Positions 29,678-35,951 of a stretch of 42,063 nucleotides of DNA are shown here, in pieces. The notes under the pieces were generated by a model. The model was not told the origin of the DNA and searched no databases. It saw only the letters and a list, made by a program, of their open reading frames with translations. The stretch is from a virus. The position numbers were made by a program, and so were the translations under genes. The first letter of the stretch is position 1, and the number at the start of each line of letters is the position of its first letter. The stretch covers positions 1 through 42,063 of IMG/VR virus record IMGVR_UViG_3300036886_000258, one strand, 5' to 3'.

Positions 29678-29752
29678 GCGGATGTGCTGGAACTGGCATA
29701 CAGGTTAGCCTCAGAAACTAATATTTTGTGGGTTCGAGTCCCATCATCCGCA
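29678..29752 (+). tRNA. tRNA-Leu(CAG) with shortened variable arm
   Basis: Acceptor GCGGATG/CATCCGC with A73. The loop CTCAGAA gives CAG with one mismatch at the base of the anticodon stem. Only about 7 nt separate anticodon and T stems, too short for a normal leucine variable arm. Confidence 0.75.
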
Positions 29753-29758
29753 CTAAAT

Positions 29759-29832
29759 GCCCCGTTGACGTAATTGGCAACCGTACCTGTCTTAAAAGCA
29801 GTTTTCTCTCAGTTCGAGTCTGAGACGGGGTA
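29759..29832 (+). tRNA. tRNA with UAA (Leu) anticodon and class I body
   Basis: Acceptor GCCCCGT/ACGGGGT with A73, D stem ACG/CGT, loop CTTAAAA giving UAA, T arm CTCAG-TTCGAGT-CTGAG. The variable loop is 5 nt, so this is a class I body with a leucine anticodon. The anticodon stem has one mismatch. Confidence 0.75.
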
Positions 29833-29837
29833 CAAAG

Positions 29838-29920
29838 GTGAATGTATTCGCTGTTTGCAGCAGCAATGCCACCTGTGCCGAATGATTCGTAGAGGGAAAA
29901 GTAGTACTTTCGAATACACC
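29838..29920 (+). other. Multi-hairpin spacer RNA
   Basis: GTATTCG (29844-29850) and CGAATAC (29911-29917) close a region with three perfect small hairpins: GCTG/CAGC, CGAAT/ATTCG and AAAGTA/TACTTT. It is similar in plan to the junction at 28389-28484 but unrelated in sequence. Confidence 0.45.
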
Positions 29921-29969
29921 ATGTATCTGCAACATCTGATGGTGGTTGAATCATTAAAAAGGCACACAT

Positions 29970-30043
29970 GGGGGATTCGCTTAGTTGGCTAAAGCATCTG
30001 CTTTGCACGCAGAAGATCAAGGGTTCGACTCCCTTATCCTCCA
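29970..30043 (+). tRNA. tRNA-Ala(UGC)
   Basis: Acceptor GGGGGAT/ATCCTCC contains the G3-U70 wobble and A73 that define alanine identity. Loop TTTGCAC gives UGC. Confidence 0.93.
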
Positions 30044-30144
30044 CATAGGACTGTTTAAAGTTTTCATAGGGTATAGGTTTACCGCAAGGTTTACTGAACT
30101 GCTTAGAAAACTCAGGTGATGGCTGGTTAATGCGCATCACACAC

Positions 30145-30217
30145 GGGGCAGTGGTGACAACGGCTAACACGGTAGACCTGCAATCTGTAAATGAGGGTTC
30201 GATTCCCTTCTGCTCCA
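30145..30217 (+). tRNA. tRNA-Ala(UGC) with C33
   Basis: Acceptor GGGGCAG/CTGCTCC has G3-U70 and A73, so alanine identity is explicit. The loop CCTGCAA gives UGC at 34-36 only if position 33 is C. The alternative (GCA, cysteine) contradicts both stem pairing and acceptor identity. Confidence 0.82.
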
Positions 30218-30293
30218 CGTATCTCCCAAAGGGAGAAAACAATGGCTGTACGCATGCCGTAATTGCGCAATCCACTCACGGGGTGGATTTTAT

Positions 30294-30374
30294 ACGTATG
30301 TTGCCGAGTGGTCAAAGGCGATGGTCTCCAAAACCATTCCGAAAGGTTCGTGGGTTCGAATCCTACCATACGTG
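30294..30374 (+). tRNA. tRNA with CCA (Trp) anticodon and long variable arm
   Basis: Acceptor ACGTATG/CATACGT with A1-U72 and G73, as in tryptophan tRNAs. Anticodon stem ATGGT/ACCAT, loop CTCCAAA giving CCA. The D arm and 12-nt variable arm (TCCGAAAGGTTC) are serine-like (class II), one base change from a Ser(CGA) loop. Confidence 0.78.
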
Positions 30375-30426
30375 CTAAAAATCAGATTATTATGAAAACG
30401 CAAAAAGCAATGTGCATCCTAATAGG

Positions 30427-30843
30427 ATGCTTACCAGAGAGGAAAAGAGACGTAGAAGGCACAGTGATGAATTTAATAAAATCTTCACATTCTTCTTAAA
30501 ATCTTATCGACACAAAATACTTGATTTTTCAGGTATTGAAGTAAAAACAATAATGAACATTAATGAAGACGATGGTAAAGTCTGTTTCAAAAAATTCGAC
30601 AATGGTGAATATAAAGGTATTGATTCAATATCAACCAGACATCCAAACATATTAAAAGGTGTAATTGTCGGAAAAAAATCATGGGGTTTACATGTAAAAA
30701 TGTGGTCTGAAGGTATCTCTGAAGGTACATTTACCAAACGAGAAATTTTACAACAATTTATAGATAATAAAATTGAAATTCCAGAGCCGTTTTTAATTGA
30801 TTTTGATAACACAATATTTAAAAAATTTCGAATGAAGCAATAG
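30427..30843 (+). CDS. Hypothetical basic protein after tRNA operon B (138 aa)
   Basis: It begins MLTREEKRRRRHSDEFNKIF and is highly basic at the N-terminus, then beta-rich (GIEVKTIMNINEDDGKVCFKK), with a C-terminal helical part. Nucleic-acid binding is possible but not shown. The ATG at 30427 is chosen. An in-frame GTG lies 15 nt upstream within a GCATCCT/AGGATGC hairpin. The stop codon is inside the 5' arm of a large folded RNA. Confidence 0.55.
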   Translation: MLTREEKRRRRHSDEFNKIFTFFLKSYRHKILDFSGIEVKTIMNINEDDGKVCFKKFDNGEYKGIDSISTRHPNILKGVIVGKKSWGLHVKMWSEGISEGTFTKREILQQFIDNKIEIPEPFLIDFDNTIFKKFRMKQ

Positions 30844-30963
30844 TAAAAATCGCAGTTGTATGCAGCAGGTTGGCGTTCTGTCCAAAAGAACTAAAAGCAC
30901 AACTACCACTGAGGGCAGTAATGTACCCAAACGCAATATCAGTTAGCTGCATACTATTGCTTC
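30834..30963 (+). ncRNA. Large structured RNA spanning a stop codon
   Basis: GAAGCAATA (30834-30842) pairs with TATTGCTTC (30955-30963), and GTATGCAGC (30858-30866) with GCTGCATAC (30946-30954). The 3' arm is one continuous 18-nt strand, while the 5' arm has a 15-nt bulge. Inside, GCGTT pairs with AACGC, and ACTG-aggg-CAGT forms a small hairpin. No known ribozyme or riboswitch core is recognised. It overlaps the end of the 138-aa gene and is followed by a promoter motif. Confidence 0.55.
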
Positions 30964-31011
30964 AAAAACTCAGAAATTTTGTAACCTTTTCATTTTTTTT
31001 ACGTATAATAG

Positions 31012-31020
31012 GTATTTAAA
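31012..31020 (+). promoter_or_regulatory. Phage promoter motif variant GTATTTAAA
   Basis: GTATTTAAATAAAAC ends 13 nt before the ATG at 31034. Confidence 0.5.
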
Positions 31021-31033
31021 TAAAACCGTAACT

Positions 31034-31453
31034 ATGAAAAAGTTTTTAACATTAATTTTATTGCTTGTATCATTGACAGCATTTTCTCAGAAACAACATG
31101 AGAAATTTTATCAAAACATTGCTGCTGAACGCATGCATGGAAGAACTGAAGTTGTATTAGATGACAGAACTCGTGCAGATATTGTGACTGACACATTTGC
31201 AATTGAAGTTGAATTTGCTCATAAATGGGCAGAAAGTATTGGACAATCATTACATTATGCACACAAACTTCATAAAAAAGCAGGTATTGTATTAATTACT
31301 GACGGAAGAAAAGACGATAGATTTGTTCAGATATTAATGCCTGATGCAGTTGAACTTGGCATTACCGTTTGGGTTATATTCATTAATGATAATAGCTGGG
31401 GAAAGGTTGAACCACTCATACAAAAAGACAGTACAGTGAAATTTATTTACTAA
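31034..31453 (+). CDS. Secreted PD-(D/E)XK-like predicted nuclease (139 aa)
   Basis: A Sec signal peptide (MKKFLTLILLLVSLTAFSQ) is followed by GRTEVVLDDRTRADIVTDTF, AIEVEFAHKWAESIGQSLHY and KKAGIVLI. The arrangement Glu39, Asp49, Glu58-x-Glu60 and Lys64 fits a compact PD-(D/E)XK nuclease core, and similar sequences occur widely in phages and bacteria. Export of such a domain is odd: it would act in the periplasm or outside, for example on incoming DNA. The assignment is by motif likeness only. Confidence 0.6.
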   Translation: MKKFLTLILLLVSLTAFSQKQHEKFYQNIAAERMHGRTEVVLDDRTRADIVTDTFAIEVEFAHKWAESIGQSLHYAHKLHKKAGIVLITDGRKDDRFVQILMPDAVELGITVWVIFINDNSWGKVEPLIQKDSTVKFIY

Positions 31454-31457
31454 TCTG

Positions 31458-31488
31458 TTGCATATCTCAAAATAAAAAACTAATTTTG
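31458..31488 (+). promoter_or_regulatory. Host-type promoter with near-leaderless start
   Basis: TTG (31458-31460), a 20-nt spacer and TAATTTTG (31481-31488). The ATG at 31496 begins 7 nt later, so the mRNA would have almost no leader. Confidence 0.5.
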
Positions 31489-31495
31489 ACACCTT

Positions 31496-32215
31496 ATGTT
31501 AATTATAAGTAAGAAAAAGGATTATTATGATGGTGTCGTTGGCACTATGGGTGTTGACAAAACCATTGTCTACAATCGTGATACGGTTGAACTTGAAAAC
31601 AATTTATTACCAAAACCATTCAAAGTATCCAGAGGTTATTGGGGTTTAAATCATCGTGAAAATCCTTTTCATGAACTAATCTATCACAGCATTAATAAAG
31701 AAAAGAGAAACGTTTGTGATGAATATGCTCATTTTATCATAGGGTTCTGCGGAAAATTGTATATTGGTTGGAAACTTTACACTGAAATTGATACTGAAAC
31801 TCATGCTATAAGCACCGAAATAACATATGATGCTGAATTCATGAAAACTATTTTAGAAGTAAAAAGCTGGCATGGTAATCTGGATGATAGTATCAAATAC
31901 ATTTTAACTTATGATGCATTACCAATATTCAGATTTTTAAAAGTACCTGTTTTTATTTATGACGGAGATTTTGATAAAAGACGTAGCATTTATAACAGTC
32001 ATAAACCAAAATTCTTAATTAATCCACTTTTGAAGGATTATGAATTTTATAAAGTATTCGATACATTTCAAGCATTTCAAGAAGTATCAATGTTTATGGG
32101 TGGAGTACTTGGTGCAGGTGAAAAGGAAATAACTGAAGTGGCTGATAAATATAAGATTACACAACACGGATTCAATAAATTTAGTTTTAGAAAAGATAAA
32201 GAAATAAAAAAATGA
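31496..32215 (+). CDS. Hypothetical phage protein (239 aa)
   Basis: A soluble alpha/beta protein beginning MLIISKKKDYYDGVVGTMG. Recurrent aromatic/hydrophobic segments (HFIIGFCGKLYIGWKLYTEI, LPIFRFLKVPVFIYDGDFDK) suggest one globular domain of a type frequent as an orphan in large phages. No catalytic signature is recognised. Its stop overlaps the next start (ATGA), so the three following genes form one operon with it. Confidence 0.6.
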   Translation: MLIISKKKDYYDGVVGTMGVDKTIVYNRDTVELENNLLPKPFKVSRGYWGLNHRENPFHELIYHSINKEKRNVCDEYAHFIIGFCGKLYIGWKLYTEIDTETHAISTEITYDAEFMKTILEVKSWHGNLDDSIKYILTYDALPIFRFLKVPVFIYDGDFDKRRSIYNSHKPKFLINPLLKDYEFYKVFDTFQAFQEVSMFMGGVLGAGEKEITEVADKYKITQHGFNKFSFRKDKEIKK

Positions 32216-32403
32216 AAGTAAAAATAGGTGACAAAATTGTAAACGCTGAAGATGAACCAATTATGATCATTTTCAGTAATGCTGAAGAAAGATTAACCGT
32301 TGCTAATCATTTAAAAAGCATGCCAGATGATAATCTTAAGTATTGCATGTTTAATGAATCAACTGCAAGTCGAGAAGAAGTGAAAAAATTCATGAAAATA
32401 TGA
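32212..32403 (+). CDS. Small hypothetical protein (63 aa)
   Basis: MKVKIGDKIVNAEDEPIMII opens a small alpha/beta protein with a possible strand-helix-helix order (FSNAEERLTVANHLKSMPDD). Start and stop both overlap neighbours by 4 nt (ATGA), indicating translational coupling. Function is unknown. Confidence 0.6.
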   Translation: MKVKIGDKIVNAEDEPIMIIFSNAEERLTVANHLKSMPDDNLKYCMFNESTASREEVKKFMKI

Positions 32404-32771
32404 AAAAGTCAATTCTTGAAAAATATGGCAATAAAGAGGTTAATCCAAAATATTATGGTACTGTTACAATAAGCGGTAGTTCTACTGGAATGACAAACAC
32501 GTTAACCAGAAAAGAATTTCAAGAAGGTAAACAGGGTTTGGTTTGGATGGACAATATAACAGGCAAACTTGTTTTCAAAGACGATGAACAACCACTTGGC
32601 ATAATGGAACAGATCAGATTAGAACAAGTCAATAAACCACCTGTAAGAGTTGAAGAAGAATTTAAAAGAATGAACGAAGCAAACAGAAAACAAAAAAATA
32701 TTACTTTATATGGTGGATTTGAGTTCATTGAAAAATTAAGAAAAGCATTACCAAAGAAATATTTTAAATAA
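32400..32771 (+). CDS. Hypothetical protein (123 aa)
   Basis: A basic protein beginning MKKSILEKYGNKEVNPKYYG, with a Ser/Thr-rich strand (TVTISGSSTGMTNTLTR) followed by helices rich in Lys, Glu and Asn. It overlaps the preceding gene by 4 nt. No family is recognised. Confidence 0.6.
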   Translation: MKKSILEKYGNKEVNPKYYGTVTISGSSTGMTNTLTRKEFQEGKQGLVWMDNITGKLVFKDDEQPLGIMEQIRLEQVNKPPVRVEEEFKRMNEANRKQKNITLYGGFEFIEKLRKALPKKYFK

Positions 32772-32772
32772 A

Positions 32773-33192
32773 ATGGCAGATTCAGATTACGGTACTCCTT
32801 TTGATAACAAAAAGAAAAAGGAAATGATTCAACAGCGATGTGTAATGATTAAAAACATATCAGATCAAGACAATGTTGCGATTGGAATATGTGGTGCATA
32901 TACATGTGCAAAAACAAATAAAGATGGAATGTTTAGTTCTCCGTCAGTTTCAAGTGCTTCTAAAGCAGATAATTTGCTTAATCAGTTAGCAGCAGAAAAT
33001 AAAAAATTGACACAAGAAAAAATTAAACTGAATCTTAAGGTATTGGAGTTACAAAAAGAAAATTACAGTCTTACCCAAGACAATCTTAAGTATAAATTAA
33101 AAGCTGAAGAAGAGAAAGGTAAAGTCTGGAAAGATTTAAATAAGAACATCAATAGTATTTATCAAAAAATAGTTGACTGGTTTAACAGTTAA
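32773..33192 (+). CDS. Coiled-coil protein (139 aa)
   Basis: After a short N-terminal region with Cys residues (QQRCVMIKN, GICGAYTCAK), residues about 70-125 form a regular heptad pattern (LAAENKKLTQEKIKLNLKVL), a strong predicted coiled coil. Its stop lies 17 nt before the tmRNA. Oligomeric scaffolding is possible. Function is unknown. Confidence 0.6.
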   Translation: MADSDYGTPFDNKKKKEMIQQRCVMIKNISDQDNVAIGICGAYTCAKTNKDGMFSSPSVSSASKADNLLNQLAAENKKLTQEKIKLNLKVLELQKENYSLTQDNLKYKLKAEEEKGKVWKDLNKNINSIYQKIVDWFNS

Positions 33193-33201
33193 GTTCTTTA
33201 A
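33193..33201 (+). promoter_or_regulatory. boxA-like element before tmRNA
   Basis: GTTCTTTAA begins at the end of the preceding gene and ends 7 nt before the tmRNA. It differs in one base from the GTTCTTTGA copies near tRNAs. Confidence 0.35.
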
Positions 33202-33208
33202 AAACAAT

Positions 33209-33558
33209 GGGGGTGTTTTGGCTTTGACAGCATGGCAGACTGGTATAGTAAGCAAGTGGTAGTTGAATCGGACTACGTTAAAAAGGTTCAAAACAACAAA
33301 CGCAGAAGACATAATGTCTATTCCAACTTCTCTCACGAGAGGTAACGCAGTATTCGCAAGAAACGCTGAACTTGCAATCGCAGCATAGGAAGCAAAAAAA
33401 TCGGCAAAGAATCTTCCCGCTTGAGGAAGCAAAAGACAAGACGGCTTGTTGATGTTCCGCAAACATCAGATATTTCGCTGAATCAGAAAATTCAGATAAA
33501 CTTGTAGAAAGCGTATTGATCGCATGTTTGGACAGGGATTCGACTTCCCTCACCTCCA
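33209..33558 (+). ncRNA. ssrA: tmRNA with long (28-codon) tag
   Basis: The 5' end GGGGGTG pairs with CACCTCC (33551-33557), with a G3-U70 alanine signature and A73. The T arm is AGGGA-TTCGACT-TCCCT. A pseudoknot just before the tag has stem GTAG/CTAC and loop pairing TTGAATC/GGTTCAA, ending at 33291. Ten nt later a GCA codon (33302) is the likely resume codon, as in E. coli. From there the frame is open for 28 codons, beginning AEDIMS and ending NAELAIAA before TAG at 33386. AIAA resembles the hydrophobic proteolysis end of SsrA tags. tmRNA rescues stalled ribosomes with SmpB, which is not in this window. Confidence 0.88.
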
Positions 33559-33580
33559 CAAATATTTTCCCACTTCCACA

Positions 33581-33589
33581 GTATTTATA
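33581..33589 (+). promoter_or_regulatory. Phage promoter motif GTATTTATA
   Basis: GTATTTATAATAAAA ends 17 nt before the ATG at 33607, right after the tmRNA. Confidence 0.6.
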
Positions 33590-33606
33590 ATAAAATATTG
33601 TGGAAG

Positions 33607-34146
33607 ATGGAAAAGCAAAAAAGAAAAATGGGCACAGTTATTTGTGCAAGTTGCGGTACTTCATTTGAAAAAGCCGTTAGTGAAATAAAAAGAAGCGAAA
33701 AAAGAACAGGAAAACATTATTGTTCTCAGAGTTGTGTTGGAGTTGGAAATATTGATCATATAAAAAATTGGACTGGCTCAACTGAAACTGCACAATTAAT
33801 TTCTAATAATCGAAAAGATGAATTTACTGGTTTCAGAGAATTTATAAACAGAGCAAAACGAAGAAGTAAATTAGGTGATCTTACCTTGAATGATTTGAAA
33901 GAACAATGGGAAAAACAAAAAGGTATATGTCCCTATACAGGCATACTGCTTAAGTTACCCCAAGCAAGAAAAAGACAACTAATGTTTGAAATGGCATCAC
34001 TGGACAGAATAGATTCAAGTAAATTATATGAAAAAAACAATGTGGTTTTTGTAAGCACACCAATTAATTTCATGAAAAATTCAATGTCTGAGGAAGAAAC
34101 AGTTGCATATTGTAAAAAAATTGCGTTATTTTGGAGTAATAAATAA
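33607..34146 (+). CDS. HNH endonuclease next to tmRNA (179 aa)
   Basis: The N-terminal zinc knuckle is CASCGTSF with YCSQSC. The C-terminal HNH-type core has GICPYTG, SLDRIDSSKLYEKNNV and VSTPINFMKN. The layout is typical of free-standing phage homing endonucleases. The ATG at 33607 is preferred to an in-frame TTG 9 nt earlier because of the promoter-motif position. It sits 49 nt after the tmRNA. Confidence 0.75.
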   Translation: MEKQKRKMGTVICASCGTSFEKAVSEIKRSEKRTGKHYCSQSCVGVGNIDHIKNWTGSTETAQLISNNRKDEFTGFREFINRAKRRSKLGDLTLNDLKEQWEKQKGICPYTGILLKLPQARKRQLMFEMASLDRIDSSKLYEKNNVVFVSTPINFMKNSMSEEETVAYCKKIALFWSNK

Positions 34147-34154
34147 AACGTGTT

Positions 34155-34496
34155 ATGGAAAACATACAAGAAACAAAAAATAACCATTGGGTTGCAATAA
34201 CACATCAAAAAAAGTTTATCTCTGAAATTGATGGATTGTTACATTATGCAACCATAGACGAATATAAAAAAATTTGGTTAACAAATAATGAAAAAAGAGG
34301 TTTTCCGTGCTATTATCGAAATAACGTAGAAGAAAAAATTTATGATCAAACATCAGAAGATCATTTGGCAAACAACATTGATTATAATTATAATAACAGT
34401 GTTGATTTGATTAATCAACGTGCGATTAATTGTAATATAGATAAAAACAATTTATTGCGGAGTAAAATTAGTGGAGAGAAATCCAAGAACATATAA
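34155..34496 (+). CDS. Hypothetical protein (113 aa)
   Basis: MENIQETKNNHWVAITHQKK opens a polar, Asn-rich protein with a possible small alpha/beta fold (GLLHYATIDEYKKIWLTNN). It overlaps the next frame by 26 nt. No family is recognised. It is the first gene of a run of small orphan genes up to 36760. Confidence 0.55.
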   Translation: MENIQETKNNHWVAITHQKKFISEIDGLLHYATIDEYKKIWLTNNEKRGFPCYYRNNVEEKIYDQTSEDHLANNIDYNYNNSVDLINQRAINCNIDKNNLLRSKISGEKSKNI

Positions 34497-35004
34497 AAAC
34501 ATTAAAGGTCTTGTGGAAAAAGAAAAAGAAGATGAAGAAGGACTAAATAAATTTATTTGTGACTTCGAAGACAAAATAGGGTTTAAACTTCCACCCTTTG
34601 ATTATGTTAATTCATTAAAAAATGCATTAAATCCTAAAGAAATATATAATAAGACTCTAATTAAAGAAATTGAAGAATACATGGGCGGACCAGCATTCAA
34701 TCAGTTTTTTAAAGACAAAATTTGGGTTTTTTTACATAACATAACTAATATACCATTTATAATCTCATGTAATCCAGTAATTATAAATCAAGGCGAAATT
34801 AAAGTTGGTTTTCCTATGACTAAAAACATATACTTTGCTGTTTTTCAACCAGAGTCCGATAACTATTTTATACATCATCTTGATTTCAACAATATTGATA
34901 AAATTAATGAACTTAACATGGAACAAGTTAATCGTTTTAAAAGAGACGGAAAATATTTAATGGGTGGTGAAAATGAAGAGTTTTTAAAAAAATTATTAAA
35001 ATGA
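34471..35004 (+). CDS. Hypothetical protein with GTG start (177 aa)
   Basis: It begins with GTG (ERNPRTYKNIKGLVEKEKE). The next ATG would remove about 70 residues, so the GTG is accepted, with 26 nt overlapping the previous gene. A mixed helical N-terminus is followed by strands (NIPFIISCNPVIINQGEIKVG, YFAVFQPESDNYF). The stop overlaps the next start (ATGA). Function is unknown. Confidence 0.55.
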   Translation: MERNPRTYKNIKGLVEKEKEDEEGLNKFICDFEDKIGFKLPPFDYVNSLKNALNPKEIYNKTLIKEIEEYMGGPAFNQFFKDKIWVFLHNITNIPFIISCNPVIINQGEIKVGFPMTKNIYFAVFQPESDNYFIHHLDFNNIDKINELNMEQVNRFKRDGKYLMGGENEEFLKKLLK

Positions 35005-35435
35005 GCATGGGTTTAGATTATAAAGCAATGGAAAAAAAGCTGGACGAATTTGTAAAATCTCCAGAAGGCATTGCATTTTTTGCAAAAGAACGTAAAAAAG
35101 AAGAACTTAAGCTCAAACGTTTTGCTCGTTTTGAAGAATGGTTGAAGCATAATGATTTTGAAGCACTGATGTACAGATTAATTCTGGAACATGGTGAAGA
35201 ATGGCGAGAAAAATGTTACCATAACGGTTATGAACCATATCCAAACAATAAACTATCATTTCTTATCGATTATGTAAGTCATAATTATGAAGAAATTAGC
35301 GTTTCACAACTTGAAAACATGTTCAACACACAAATTTGGTTCTTCAAGGGATATTATTTCAGATTAATGCACGGACAGGGAACTGTTTTCGATTTATATA
35401 ATGGGAGCGATTTTAAACATTTATTAAGCGCATGA
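35001..35435 (+). CDS. Hypothetical protein (144 aa)
   Basis: A charged helical protein (MEKKLDEFVKSPEGIAFFAK) with a C-terminal region rich in aromatics (WFFKGYYFRLMHGQGTVFDL). It is coupled to both neighbours by 4-nt ATGA overlaps. No family is recognised. Confidence 0.6.
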   Translation: MSMGLDYKAMEKKLDEFVKSPEGIAFFAKERKKEELKLKRFARFEEWLKHNDFEALMYRLILEHGEEWREKCYHNGYEPYPNNKLSFLIDYVSHNYEEISVSQLENMFNTQIWFFKGYYFRLMHGQGTVFDLYNGSDFKHLLSA

Positions 35436-35740
35436 CAACTTACAACAAACTGGTCAGAGATAAAATTCTAAAGATCATAAAAAAGTCTGGTTCGGGTTAT
35501 AAATATCACATAGCAAAAGACGACACAGAATTTCTCACCAAACTTTATGAAAAACTTGAAGAAGAAATTGGCGAATTCAAAGAAAAACCAAGCGTAGATG
35601 AATTTGCAGACATACTGGAAGTACTTGAAGCAATTGGTAAATTTCATGACTTTCATCTGGATAAGATTAAAGAAATGAAAACTAAAAAAAGGTTAGAACG
35701 TGGCAGTTTTGACAACAGAATAATACTTGAAGAATCATGA
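35432..35740 (+). CDS. MazG-like phosphohydrolase-family protein (102 aa)
   Basis: It starts MTTYNKLVRDKILKIIKKSG, the YNKLVRDKI opening of MazG-like/PRA-PH-type all-alpha NTP pyrophosphohydrolases. The metal-binding acidic helices follow (EKLEEEIGEFKEKP, DEFADILEVLEAIGK). Relatives hydrolyse non-canonical or alarmone nucleotides. A role in nucleotide pools or stringent response is inferred from family only. It is coupled to neighbours by ATGA overlaps. Confidence 0.7.
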   Translation: MTTYNKLVRDKILKIIKKSGSGYKYHIAKDDTEFLTKLYEKLEEEIGEFKEKPSVDEFADILEVLEAIGKFHDFHLDKIKEMKTKKRLERGSFDNRIILEES

Positions 35741-35946
35741 AAAAGCATAAACATGTTTTTGAATCAGATGGTGGTCAATGCATTATATGCAGAAAAACCG
35801 TTGCTGATTTATTTGAAGAAAAAGAAGACAATAAAAGAAGAAAAAGACTTTTTGCATTGGATGACGATGATATTCCTGTTGTAAAGAATTTCACAGACAG
35901 TGGTTTTTGGGGCAATAACACAACTGGTCATCGTGACAAAGAATGA
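35737..35946 (+). CDS. Small CxxC protein (69 aa)
   Basis: MKKHKHVFESDGGQCIICRK has His and Cys residues that could bind one zinc (HKH, CIIC). An acidic-basic helix and a short tail (FWGNNTTGHRDKE) follow. It overlaps the MazG-like gene by 4 nt and ends 5 nt before tRNA-Leu. Function is unknown. Confidence 0.6.
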   Translation: MKKHKHVFESDGGQCIICRKTVADLFEEKEDNKRRKRLFALDDDDIPVVKNFTDSGFWGNNTTGHRDKE

Positions 35947-35951
35947 CATTT

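Noticed and set aside
30145-30217. tRNA-Cys(GCA)
   Set aside because: G3-U70 and A73 specify alanine, and the perfect anticodon stem places UGC at 34-36.
29718-30378. Long open frames on both strands over the tRNA region 29.7-30.4 kb
   Set aside because: They cover Leu, Ala and Trp tRNA genes, and their translations contain T-arm and anticodon-arm repeats (for example repeated GVEPT/GFEPTN-like strings), typical of translated tRNAs.
33285-33353. Alternative tmRNA tag frame ending at an earlier TAA
   Set aside because: That frame yields a strongly basic peptide ending HER, with no hydrophobic end. The frame ending AELAIAA has a GCA resume codon at the right distance from the pseudoknot.
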